Assembly: GCA_025936205.1 (NCBI GenBank)
Contig: JAICTU010000069.1
Coordinates: 1-24,863, forward strand
Direction: 5' to 3'
Length of the DNA: 24,863 nt
Source: Polyangiaceae bacterium
Lineage (GTDB): Bacteria > Myxococcota > Polyangia > Polyangiales > Polyangiaceae
In this document: in pieces, positions 16,279 through 23,164 of the stretch
Numbering within the stretch: the first letter of the stretch is position 1
Layout of the letters: every line of letters begins with the position of its first letter
The notes under the pieces: model-generated
The model's input: only the letters and a program-made list of their open reading frames with translations
Database searches by the model: none
What the model was told of the DNA's origin: nothing
Translations under genes and position numbers: made by a program

Positions 16279-17055
16279 ATGAGCAAGCCTCGACGCCCCC
16301 TGATCGCGGGCAACTGGAAGATGAACAATGGCGGCCAGGATGGCCTCGAGCTGGCGAAGGGGATCGCCGCCGAGTGCAAGGCGGAGAGCGCCGTTGACGT
16401 GGTGGTCGCGCCACCCGCCAGCTTGTTGCATCGCGTCGCGGAGCTGATCGCCAAGGCGGCCCCGGGCAAGGTCGGTACCAGCGCTCAGAACGTGCACTCC
16501 GAGCCCAACGGCGCGTTCACGGGTGAGCTCAGCACCAGCATGCTGCTCGACGCCGGCTGCCAGTGGGTGATCATCGGCCACAGCGAGCGCCGCCAGTTCT
16601 TCGCCGAGACGGACGAGTCCGTGCGCGCCAAGACGGCGGCCGCCCTGAAGGCGGGCCTGCTGCCGATCGTGTGCATCGGTGAGACGCTGGCCGAGCGTGA
16701 GGCGGGCCGTACGCTCGAGGTCGTGAACCGTCAGCTCGACGCCTTCCTCGGCGTGATCAAGGAGCAGCCCGGCAAGGCGGCGATCGCCTACGAGCCGGTC
16801 TGGGCCATTGGCACCGGCAAGGTCGCCACGAACGAGCAGGCGCAGGAAGTGCACGCCGCCATCCGCAAGCGCCTGGAGGGTGCAAGTCCCGAACTTTCCC
16901 GGGTCACCCGCGTGCTCTACGGTGGCAGCGTCAAGGCCGACAACGCCCTCGGCCTGCTCAACCAAACAGATATCGATGGCGCCCTCGTGGGCGGAGCCTC
17001 CTTGAAGCTCGACAGTTTCATGGGCATCGTCAAAGCTGCACGCCAGGTCGCCTGA
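16279..17055 (+). CDS. tpiA: Triosephosphate isomerase
   Basis: A 258-residue cytosolic TIM-barrel enzyme interconverting dihydroxyacetone phosphate and glyceraldehyde 3-phosphate in glycolysis and gluconeogenesis. All hallmarks are present: Asn12 and Lys14 in AGNWKMN, electrophile His101 in IIGHSERR, catalytic base Glu172 in the AYEPVWAIGTGK segment that leads into loop 6, and the phosphate-binding YGGSV and DGALVGGASL segments. Length is normal for the family. ATG 16279 is supported by GGAG at 16268-16271, seven bases upstream. secG follows after 11 bases, an arrangement common in bacteria, so the two are co-transcribed. Confidence 0.98.
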   Translation: MSKPRRPLIAGNWKMNNGGQDGLELAKGIAAECKAESAVDVVVAPPASLLHRVAELIAKAAPGKVGTSAQNVHSEPNGAFTGELSTSMLLDAGCQWVIIGHSERRQFFAETDESVRAKTAAALKAGLLPIVCIGETLAEREAGRTLEVVNRQLDAFLGVIKEQPGKAAIAYEPVWAIGTGKVATNEQAQEVHAAIRKRLEGASPELSRVTRVLYGGSVKADNALGLLNQTDIDGALVGGASLKLDSFMGIVKAARQVA

Positions 17056-17066
17056 GAAGGGTCGTC

Positions 17067-17528
17067 ATGCTCGAGCTCTTTCATACCCCGCTCACCGTTC
17101 TCCACGTCATCGTGTGCCTGGTGGTGATGCTGGTGGTGCTGATCCAGCCCGGCAAGAGCGGTGGCCTCGGCGCGGCCCTCGGCGGCGCCGGCGCCCAGCA
17201 GATCTTCGGCGGCCGCGGCGCGGGTAACTTCCTGTCCCGCACCACCTGGATCGCGGCCAGCGTGTTCTTCGTGACCAGCATCACGCTGGCCTACATCTCC
17301 ACGTCCACGGGCGACTCGCTGCAAGACATCGCCAAGGCGCGCTCCGCCCGCAGGACGGAGAACAGCGGCATCCCCCCGGTCGACGCCAAGACCGAAGAGC
17401 CCGCTGCCCCGGCTGCGCCGGCCACCACGCCGCTGCCGGTGAACCCCGTGCCGGGCAACGACGCCCCCGCGGCGCCCCCGACGCCCGCCGCCCCGGCTCC
17501 GGCCGACTCCAAGCCAGCGACTCCCTGA
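17067..17528 (+). CDS. secG: Preprotein translocase subunit SecG with long Pro/Ala-rich tail
   Basis: A 153-residue inner-membrane subunit of the SecYEG channel, which aids protein export. Two transmembrane helices (about 8-27 and 58-77) flank the conserved loop LIQPGKSGGLGAALGG, followed by the usual QQIFGGRGAGNFLSRTTW segment. After about residue 80 the protein continues into a tail of some 70 residues dominated by Pro and Ala, absent from the short E. coli protein but frequent in high-GC relatives. The tail has no recognisable domain and is probably flexible. It forms an operon with tpiA 11 bases upstream and is closed by a hairpin. Confidence 0.95.
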   Translation: MLELFHTPLTVLHVIVCLVVMLVVLIQPGKSGGLGAALGGAGAQQIFGGRGAGNFLSRTTWIAASVFFVTSITLAYISTSTGDSLQDIAKARSARRTENSGIPPVDAKTEEPAAPAAPATTPLPVNPVPGNDAPAAPPTPAAPAPADSKPATP

Positions 17529-17539
17529 CGGTTTTGGTT

Positions 17540-17562
17540 GGGCTCGGCACCTGGCCGAGCCC
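17540..17562 (+). terminator. Terminator hairpin of the tpiA-secG operon
   Basis: GGGCTCGGC (17540-17548), loop ACCTG, and GCCGAGCCC (17554-17562) form a perfect nine-pair stem starting 12 bases after the secG stop. There is no T-run after it, though the preceding bases are T-rich. Confidence 0.7.
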
Positions 17563-17631
17563 CAGCCCGCCAGGAGTGCCCACTCTCCGGCTAGGTCGCC
17601 GGCTGCGTCGCCGGGCGTCTCGCCCGACTCC

Positions 17632-17661
17632 TTGCCCGTTCCCGGAGCCGGTGCGTACACT
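17632..17661 (+). promoter_or_regulatory. Candidate promoter giving a near-leaderless transcript
   Basis: TTGCCC (17632-17637) and TACACT (17656-17661) each match four of six consensus bases and are 18 bases apart. The -10 ends nine bases before ATG 17671, so transcription would begin at or just before the start codon. That agrees with the lack of a ribosome binding site there. Confidence 0.35.
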
Positions 17662-17670
17662 TCCCGACGC

Positions 17671-18153
17671 ATGGTCAAGCGCGTGTTCCAGATGGTGGTG
17701 CTGTTCTTCGCCATCTACGCTTTCGTCTTCGTGCCCCTCGGGCGCAAGACGGCGCTGGAGCACCTGCGCGCGATCGCCGGCACCTCGGCGGCCAAGGAGG
17801 CCGCGTCCGAGCTCAAGGGTGGGGTGACGCGGCTCGCGCACGAGCTGCGCGAGCAGGCGCAGCGCTCCACCGAAGCCACCGACGAGCAGATCGCCGGCAC
17901 GGACGCTCCGGTGCCAACGGAGGAGCCCCAGCGCGCCAAGGCGACGGGCCCCGCCAAGGCGAAGCTCCTCGAGAGCGCGAACGGCAGCAAGCGGCACGAA
18001 GCCACGCGCTCGCCGCTGCGCGGCCCGCAGCGCATCCCGTCGCGCGAGCCCGCCGCTGCCTCCACCACGCTCGACCCGGCGCGGCTCGACCTGTCGGGGC
18101 TGGAGCAGCCCCCGGATTTGAAAGAGCTGCGCTCGCTGGGCTCGGGCCGCTGA
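17671..18153 (+). CDS. Small single-pass membrane protein of unknown function
   Basis: A 160-residue protein that I do not recognise. It starts with two basic residues and one hydrophobic helix (about 5-22, VFQMVVLFFAIYAFVFVPLG), which is likely an uncleaved membrane anchor. A charged, helical-looking stretch follows (about 25-70, rich in Ala, Glu, Lys and Arg), then a low-complexity tail rich in Pro, Ala, Arg and Glu. There are no cysteines and no catalytic motif. I chose ATG 17671 because the hydrophobic anchor begins right after it; a GTG at 17632 would add 13 unlikely residues and overlap the putative promoter. It lies downstream of the secG terminator, so it is probably transcribed separately. 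It converges with the SDR gene with a 20-base gap. Confidence 0.7.
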   Translation: MVKRVFQMVVLFFAIYAFVFVPLGRKTALEHLRAIAGTSAAKEAASELKGGVTRLAHELREQAQRSTEATDEQIAGTDAPVPTEEPQRAKATGPAKAKLLESANGSKRHEATRSPLRGPQRIPSREPAAASTTLDPARLDLSGLEQPPDLKELRSLGSGR

Positions 18154-18173
18154 GCCCAGCGCCGTTCTCGAGC

Positions 18174-19142
18174 TCAGGCGGCGCGCTCGGCGAGGCGAGG
18201 CGCTCGCTCGGCGGGCATGTGGGCAGGCGCGTCGGTCGCGGCGAGTCGTTTCGCGAAGTCCGCGATGGTGCGCCTCAGCCCTTCGCGCAGCTGCACGCGA
18301 GGCTCGAAGTCGATCAGCTGCCGGGCGTGGCCAATGTCGGGTCGCCTCTGCCGTGGGTCGTCGGTCGGCAAGGGCGTGAAGCGAATTTCTGTCCGAGAAC
18401 CCGTGAGCTCCATCACCTGTTCCGCCAGCTCCAGCATGGTGAACTCGGCGGGGTTACCCAGGTTCAGGGGGCCGTCGAGCTCCGGTAACCGAGCCACCCT
18501 GACGAACCCCTCGATCAGATCGTCGACGTAGCAGAACGATCGAGACTGCTGGCCGTCGCCGCAGACGCTGAGCGCTTCTCCGCGTAGCGCCTGCACGATG
18601 AAGTTCGAGACGACGCGGCCATCGTCGATCGCCATTCTCGGCCCGTAGGTGTTGAAGATGCGAATGATGCGCGTGTCGAGCCCCCAGCAGCGCCGCGCGT
18701 CGCTGAGCAGCGTCTCGGCTCCGCGCTTGCCCTCGTCGTAACACGCTCGGGGACCGATGGGATTGACGTTGCCCCAGTAGCTCTCCGGCTGCGGATGCAC
18801 GGCGGGGTCGCCATAGATTTCTGACGTCGACGCCTGGATGAGCGTGCAGCGGCGCCGGCGCGCCAGATCGAGCAGGCGCATGGCTCCGACCACGCTGGTG
18901 GTAAACGTCGCGTAGGGATCCCGCTGGTAGTGCACGGGGGAAGCAGGGCAGGCCAGGTTGAAGATGCGCACGAGATCCACGCCCAGCGCGAGCGCCGCCA
19001 GTTGCACATCGTACGCCAGCATGAGCGCGGCCAGGGCGGCGGCGAACAGCAGCTGAAAGACCCCCGACGCCGATTGAGTCAGCAAGTCCGCCAAGCCCGA
19101 GTAGCCGCTCACTCGTTGCAGCAGGTCTCCGCGGCCGCGCAT
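18174..19142 (-). CDS. N-terminally truncated UDP-glucuronate decarboxylase-like SDR joined in frame to an ABC-exporter-like segment (probable pseudogene)
   Basis: Residues about 59-322 match the extended SDR family of UDP-glucuronate decarboxylases and related nucleotide-sugar enzymes: [26 protein letters not shown], the catalytic YDEGK (Tyr135, Lys139), [10 protein letters not shown] and [12 protein letters not shown]. The N-terminal Rossmann part with the GxxGxxG NAD-binding motif, some 70-80 residues, is missing. In its place are residues 1-58 ([30 protein letters not shown]), which look like part of an ABC exporter membrane domain. Without the dinucleotide loop the enzyme should be inactive, so I read this as a gene remnant, though the frame is open and may be expressed. 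ATG 19142 is simply the first start; the frame continues upstream to a TGA at 19191-19193. Confidence 0.8.
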   Translation of the reverse strand: MRGRGDLLQRVSGYSGLADLLTQSASGVFQLLFAAALAALMLAYDVQLAALALGVDLVRIFNLACPASPVHYQRDPYATFTTSVVGAMRLLDLARRRRCTLIQASTSEIYGDPAVHPQPESYWGNVNPIGPRACYDEGKRGAETLLSDARRCWGLDTRIIRIFNTYGPRMAIDDGRVVSNFIVQALRGEALSVCGDGQQSRSFCYVDDLIEGFVRVARLPELDGPLNLGNPAEFTMLELAEQVMELTGSRTEIRFTPLPTDDPRQRRPDIGHARQLIDFEPRVQLREGLRRTIADFAKRLAATDAPAHMPAERAPRLAERAA

Positions 19143-19190
19143 CTCGAAATGGGCTGCGAGTCGCGAGCTTCGCCGGGCAGCTCGTGCTCT
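18969..19190 (-). pseudogene. Fragment of an ABC exporter membrane domain (peptidase/NHLM-type)
   Basis: The minus-strand frame from the stop at 19191-19193 to the junction near 18969 reads [20 protein letters not shown], then [19 protein letters not shown] and [21 protein letters not shown]. This resembles the stretch of bacteriocin-type ABC exporters that runs from the F-x-x-R-x-x-GDL-x-x-R-V segment into the next transmembrane helices. Nothing of the nucleotide-binding domain is present, and the frame stops upstream. The match is by eye and only about 70 residues long. Confidence 0.5.
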
Positions 19191-20419
19191 TCAACGGGCT
19201 CGCGCTGCTGGTGCTGAGGCGATGGGCGGACGCAGGCTCGCCGCAGTTGCCTGGAGCTGCGTTGCTGGTGGTCGGCGGCCTGCTGATGGCGTCCCTGCTG
19301 GAAGTGTTGCTCGAAGCAGAGCGCCCGGGGCTGGCACCTCTGCCGGGTTCGCCCACGCGGCTGCTGGCGAGCAAGGCCTTGCTGGCGACACTGCTCGGCG
19401 CCGCAGGCGCGCTCCCGAGCTCGTGGGGTGCGGCGCGCTCTCTCGCGAGCCCGAGCTCCGCTCTCCTCCCACTGGCCTACGGAGCAGCGTGCATCTGTCT
19501 GCTCGCATTCTTCCAGGTTGCGTTCTGGGTGCGCAAGGTCAGTCCCAGCCAGGCGGCGAGCTGGGGCCAGCGGCTCTTGCGGCTGGTACAGCTGGCGCTC
19601 ATTGGCGCCATCCTGAAGGCGGGCTTTGTTTCACTTTCCGAGCCCATATCCCTGGCGATGTACGGCGTGCTGGCAGTGGCGTTTGCGTGCGCATTCTGGC
19701 TGCCGCTGCCCGAGCTCGTGGCCTCTCTGTCGTCTCCCGATGCCACCCGGGCGCGCGCGCCGACGGCGGTCTACGCGCTCTCCACGCTGCTGGTGCTCGC
19801 GTTCGTGCGGGCGTTTGTGGTGTCTGTGTGCCTGCATGCAGGTGCATCGCCCGCCCACGCGACTGCGCTCGGTTTCATCCTCGGCGGAGGCACGGTGATG
19901 GCAGTCAGTCTGCTCGTGCTCTGGATGCGAGATCTGCCGGCGCTGGCCCAGCAGCTCGGATTCGGGCCGGGCAAGGGGTTGCGTGTGATCCTGCGCGAGG
20001 CAGTGCTCTGGAGCGTGCCTGCCGTGCTCTTCAACCAGGCATACTGGGCGATCATCGGCCAGCGTGTCGCCGGGGCGGTCCAGTCAGCCTCTCAGGCACC
20101 CGCGACCATGACGGTGTTGCAAGGCTCGTCGCTCGCGCTGGTGAGCGTGGGCGTCATCGCCGCGCCCGTGCTCGAGGAGTTGCTGTTCCGCGGCATGCTC
20201 CACCGAGCGTTCCGCACGCGCTGGTCCCTGGTTCCCAGCTTACTGCTGGGCAGCCTGGTGTTCTTGACGGATCACGCGGCCGCAGGGGCCATCCCGGTGT
20301 TCGTGGGCAGCGTCTGCATGACGCTCGCGTTCGAGCGCTCTCGCTCAATCTACAGCGCAATGCTCACACACGCGCTCTGCAACGGCGTCCTGGTGGTGCA
20401 GATGATGCTCGCTCGCTAG
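19184..20419 (+). CDS. CPBP family intramembrane metalloprotease
   Basis: A polytopic membrane protein of 411 residues with about eight or more hydrophobic helices. The CPBP (CAAX protease and bacteriocin-processing) motifs are all present: Glu331-Glu332-x3-Arg336 (EELLFRG), FxxxH with His364 (FLTDH), and HxxxN with His396 and Asn400 (THALCNG). Family members cleave peptides within the membrane; some prenyl-process, others mature or confer immunity to bacteriocins. GTG 19184 is the first plausible start, with a weak GGGCAG before it. The frame is open further upstream, across the truncated gene on the other strand, but without an ATG or GTG that I could find. It converges with a small membrane protein gene, sharing the CTAG stop palindrome. 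Confidence 0.85.
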   Translation: MLFNGLALLVLRRWADAGSPQLPGAALLVVGGLLMASLLEVLLEAERPGLAPLPGSPTRLLASKALLATLLGAAGALPSSWGAARSLASPSSALLPLAYGAACICLLAFFQVAFWVRKVSPSQAASWGQRLLRLVQLALIGAILKAGFVSLSEPISLAMYGVLAVAFACAFWLPLPELVASLSSPDATRARAPTAVYALSTLLVLAFVRAFVVSVCLHAGASPAHATALGFILGGGTVMAVSLLVLWMRDLPALAQQLGFGPGKGLRVILREAVLWSVPAVLFNQAYWAIIGQRVAGAVQSASQAPATMTVLQGSSLALVSVGVIAAPVLEELLFRGMLHRAFRTRWSLVPSLLLGSLVFLTDHAAAGAIPVFVGSVCMTLAFERSRSIYSAMLTHALCNGVLVVQMMLAR

Positions 20420-20616
20420 GCTTTCTTGCGTGCGGCCTGGAGCACGAAACCCAGCAGCGCACCGATCGCCAGACAGACGACGAAACCGCCGAGCAGCACC
20501 CCGACCTCGACACCTCTGGTCAGCAGGCGCCAGCACACAAAGACTCCGTAAACGAGGAGCAGTGCACCCGTGATCAGTGGTCGAAGAGAGCGCTGGTTAG
20601 GTTCAATCGCCTGCAT
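20416..20616 (-). CDS. Small two-helix membrane protein
   Basis: A 66-residue protein with two predicted transmembrane helices (about 13-30, LITGALLLVYGVFVCWRL, and 36-60, VEVGVLLGGFVVCLAIGALLGFV) and a basic C-terminus (ARKKA). I do not recognise the family. The gene looks real because ATG 20616 has GGAG nine bases upstream on the minus strand and the hydrophobic pattern is coherent. Its stop overlaps that of the CPBP protease (shared CTAG). An 18-residue hydrophilic N-terminus precedes no cleavage site. A partner or immunity role with the protease is possible but purely positional. Confidence 0.7.
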   Translation of the reverse strand: MQAIEPNQRSLRPLITGALLLVYGVFVCWRLLTRGVEVGVLLGGFVVCLAIGALLGFVLQAARKKA

Positions 20617-20710
20617 TTCAAAATTCTCCAGAAGTGAACCCGTGGTGTGCGGAATCCGGCGCGCAAGGCGCTTCGCTCACCGCCTACCATGCAACAGGAC
20701 GCCGCCCGCT

Positions 20711-20734
20711 GGCAAGCGCCCCCCTGCGCTTGCC
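20711..20734 (-). terminator. Terminator hairpin of the GT1 gene
   Basis: GGCAAGCGC (20711-20719) and GCGCTTGCC (20726-20734) form a perfect nine-pair stem with a six-base loop, 16 bases past the GT1 stop on the minus strand. There is no clear T-run. Confidence 0.6.
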
Positions 20735-20750
20735 GGCCCAGCGTCGCCGT

Positions 20751-21983
20751 TTAGTTCAGCGTGTCGCGCGCCACCTTTTCCAGCAGGTCCGCCGCGCGCT
20801 CGACGGCCCTCGAGCCCTGGAGCGCGGTGCGGTAGCGGGACAGCTTTTGCGCTTGCTCCGGCTCCGCCAGTTGCTCGCGCAAGGCCGCGGCAAAGCTGGC
20901 CCCGCTCATGCGGTCGCGCGGGACGACGCGGCCTGCGCCCAGCAGCTCCACGCGGTGCCCGTTGTCGGGTTGATCGAAGCCGATGGGGCTGATCACCTGC
21001 GGGATGCCTGCCTGCAGCGCGCGCGCCGTCGTGCCGAGGCCGCCGTGATGCACGATGGCCGCGGCGTGCGGGAGCAGCTGCTCCAGCTCCACGTGATCGA
21101 AGCACGCGATGCGCTCACCCCGCTGGCGCTGCTCGGCGGACAAGAACGGGCTCAGGAAGATGCCCGGCGCGTCGAGCTCCGCGCAGCAAGCAGCGGCCGC
21201 GTCGAAGAAGACTGCGGGGCTACCGAAGCCCGTGCCCGTGGTGAACACGAGCGGGCGCGGACAGCGCTGCAAGAACTCCTGCACCGGCTCCGGCAGTGGC
21301 TTCCCGGAGGCAGGCAAGGGAAAGCCCAGGCACTCGAGCGCGGGCCAGTCCGCAGCCGGCATGCCGTACCAGTCGGGGAACATCGCCGCCTGCGCCACGA
21401 CGTGCGGGCGCGGGTAGCGAGCGTTATCCACGGAGGGCAAGCCCAGCGCAGCACGGACCGAGTTGATCTTGGCCAGCACCGTCGGATGGCGATCGGCCGC
21501 GCGATACATCGCGGGCAGCGTCACCTGCAGGAACTGCTCGCGATCGGGCCCGCAAGCGCGTGCACCGATCGGCCAGGCTGGCGAGATCGTCGAGCGGATC
21601 CGGAACGGAAACAGAATCAGCTCGACGGTGCGCATGCGATGCGCCTCCGCGACGGGCTCGGAGCCTCCGAACGCGTTGGTGTGCACCATCACCGTCCGCG
21701 CGTCGAAGGCGCCGGGCCGCTGGAGGTACTCGTGAATGCGATCCGCCCTGCGGTAGAAGTACGCCACCGTGCTGCCCAGCGGCTCGCCGTGCGTGCGATC
21801 GGGAGTATGGGCGAAGAAGCCGATACCCCGGGCCATGGCCTCTCCGCGGAAGTGCTCATTGGCCAGCAGCTGGCAGCGGTAGCCCCGCTGCACCAGCTCC
21901 GCCGCAATGCCCATCAACGGCATGACATCGCCGTGCGAGCCCACATTTTCGAACAAGAAATCCGGCGCCTGCCGCTGCTCCAT
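20751..21983 (-). CDS. GT1-family (GT-B fold) glycosyltransferase
   Basis: A 410-residue, probably cytosolic or membrane-associated transferase using a UDP- or dTDP-sugar to glycosylate a small lipophilic acceptor such as a sterol, carotenoid or polyketide. The N-terminal acceptor half starts with the classic strand and loop (FLFENVGSHGDVMPLMGIA). The C-terminal donor half holds HHGGLGTT at 312-319 and the sugar-binding GFDQPDN with Asp337-Gln338. Both are characteristic of macrolide/sterol glucosyltransferase-like GT1 enzymes. I chose ATG 21983, since AAGGTGG lies just upstream; GTG 21992 (three residues longer) is possible and overlaps that ribosome binding site. It diverges from a GT2 gene, suggesting joint control. 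The acceptor cannot be read from the sequence. Confidence 0.88.
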   Translation of the reverse strand: MEQRQAPDFLFENVGSHGDVMPLMGIAAELVQRGYRCQLLANEHFRGEAMARGIGFFAHTPDRTHGEPLGSTVAYFYRRADRIHEYLQRPGAFDARTVMVHTNAFGGSEPVAEAHRMRTVELILFPFRIRSTISPAWPIGARACGPDREQFLQVTLPAMYRAADRHPTVLAKINSVRAALGLPSVDNARYPRPHVVAQAAMFPDWYGMPAADWPALECLGFPLPASGKPLPEPVQEFLQRCPRPLVFTTGTGFGSPAVFFDAAAACCAELDAPGIFLSPFLSAEQRQRGERIACFDHVELEQLLPHAAAIVHHGGLGTTARALQAGIPQVISPIGFDQPDNGHRVELLGAGRVVPRDRMSGASFAAALREQLAEPEQAQKLSRYRTALQGSRAVERAADLLEKVARDTLN

Positions 21984-22032
21984 CGATTCCACCTTTCTCG
22001 CCTTTCCTGATCAGGTCGGCGGCGGGGTAGAG

Positions 22033-22060
22033 CCAGTTGCCTGAGAAATGTCGCAACTGG
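22033..22060. promoter_or_regulatory. Dyad between the divergent glycosyltransferase genes
   Basis: CCAGTTGC (22033-22040) and GCAACTGG (22053-22060) are perfect inverted repeats 12 bases apart. They lie in the 103-base gap between the GT1 start (21983) and ATG 22087 of the GT2 gene. The alternative GT2 start at 22048 falls inside the loop. It could be an operator for a dimeric regulator of both genes or an RNA hairpin. Confidence 0.45.
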
Positions 22061-22086
22061 CACAGCCAGGGGCCGACCTGAAGTCC

Positions 22087-23088
22087 ATGACTGACGTCAG
22101 CGTGGTAATCCCTACTTTCAACCGTGCCTCGATCCTGCGCGAGACGCTGGAGGCCATGTGTCGCGTGCGCAGGGGCAACCTGTCGGTGAGCTTCGTGATC
22201 GTAGACAACGCGAGCACCGACGACACACCGGCGGTCCTGGCCGAGTTTGCACAGCGCCTACCCCTCACGGTGCTCCGTGAGCCCAACCCGGGCAAGTGCA
22301 ACGCCCTCAACCGCGCCCTGCGCGACGCCACACTCGGAGAAATTGTGGTCTTCACCGACGATGATGGCACCGCCGACGAGTCCTGGTTCGAGGCCATCGT
22401 CGCCGCCTGCCGCCGCTGGCCCTCGCATGCCGTCTTCGGAGGGCGCGTCGATCCTGCCTGGCCGGAGTCGGTGCCGAAGCCGTTTTGGGCTGCCGACAAA
22501 CGCATTCAGGCCATTACTTTCACGGCCCATCACATCAGCGACAGCGAAGTGCCATACCCCGCGTATCGCGAGCCCTTCGGGCCCAACTTCTGGGTCCGCC
22601 GAAGCGCGCTGGCCGGTTTCGAGTTCCGCAGCGATCTGGGTCCACACCCCACGCGGCGCACGCTGTGTGACGAGAGCGAGTTCTTGCGCCGGATGCGCCG
22701 CCACGGGCACGCGCCGATCTACGTGCCGAGCGCGCGCATGGTGCACCGCGTCCAGACGGATCGCGTGACGGAGCTGGCGCTCTATCGCCGGGCCTACCAG
22801 TACGGCCGCGGTGAGGTGCACGTCACCGACATGCCGGAAGCCAGCCTGCTCCGGAAATCGCGCGCCGGATGGCAGCTGCGCATCGTCAGCAACGTCGCCG
22901 TCAGCGCCTGGCAAATGCTCGGGGCGGCGCTGGAGCCGGAAGAAAATGTGCGCGTCACCCGGCTCTTTGCCAAGGCTCTGACGCTGGGCAAGAACGTCGA
23001 GGCGCTCTGCTGGTCGGCCAAGGTGGCGCTGGGACGGGGCGCCGGCGCGGATTCGCCTCTGCAGCTCGATGCTGCCCTGAAAGCCTGA
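22087..23088 (+). CDS. GT2-family (GT-A fold) glycosyltransferase
   Basis: A 333-residue inverting glycosyltransferase. It begins with the canonical strand VSVVIPTFNRASILRETLEA, then IVDNASTDDTP, the segment EPNPGKCNALNRAL and the metal-binding FTDDDG (Asp91-93). Later come GPNFWVRRSAL and DESEFLRRMRRHGH with the likely catalytic acidic pair. The C-terminal third has no strong transmembrane helix. Such enzymes add sugars to polysaccharides, glycolipids or proteins; the acceptor is unknown. I chose ATG 22087, directly before the conserved strand; ATG 22048 (13 more residues) is equally open and is the longer alternative. It diverges from the GT1 gene and may be followed in the same transcript by the lipoprotein gene 76 bases downstream. 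Confidence 0.9.
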   Translation: MTDVSVVIPTFNRASILRETLEAMCRVRRGNLSVSFVIVDNASTDDTPAVLAEFAQRLPLTVLREPNPGKCNALNRALRDATLGEIVVFTDDDGTADESWFEAIVAACRRWPSHAVFGGRVDPAWPESVPKPFWAADKRIQAITFTAHHISDSEVPYPAYREPFGPNFWVRRSALAGFEFRSDLGPHPTRRTLCDESEFLRRMRRHGHAPIYVPSARMVHRVQTDRVTELALYRRAYQYGRGEVHVTDMPEASLLRKSRAGWQLRIVSNVAVSAWQMLGAALEPEENVRVTRLFAKALTLGKNVEALCWSAKVALGRGAGADSPLQLDAALKA

Positions 23089-23106
23089 CCGGCGACGATT
23101 TCGCGC

Positions 23107-23159
23107 AACCCTCCGCGGGGCCGCTGCGATGAGCAGCGTCGCATTCCGTCCGGAGGGTT
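23107..23159 (+). promoter_or_regulatory. Stem-loop that could hide the ribosome binding site of the downstream lipoprotein
   Basis: AACCCTCCG (23107-23115) is perfectly complementary to CGGAGGGTT (23151-23159), which contains the GGAGG ribosome binding site of the gene at 23165. Between them a second perfect hairpin (CGCTGC-GATGA-GCAGCG, 23122-23138) would bring the arms together. This could act in translational control or as a weak terminator of the glycosyltransferase gene. Confidence 0.5.
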
Positions 23160-23164
23160 CCATC

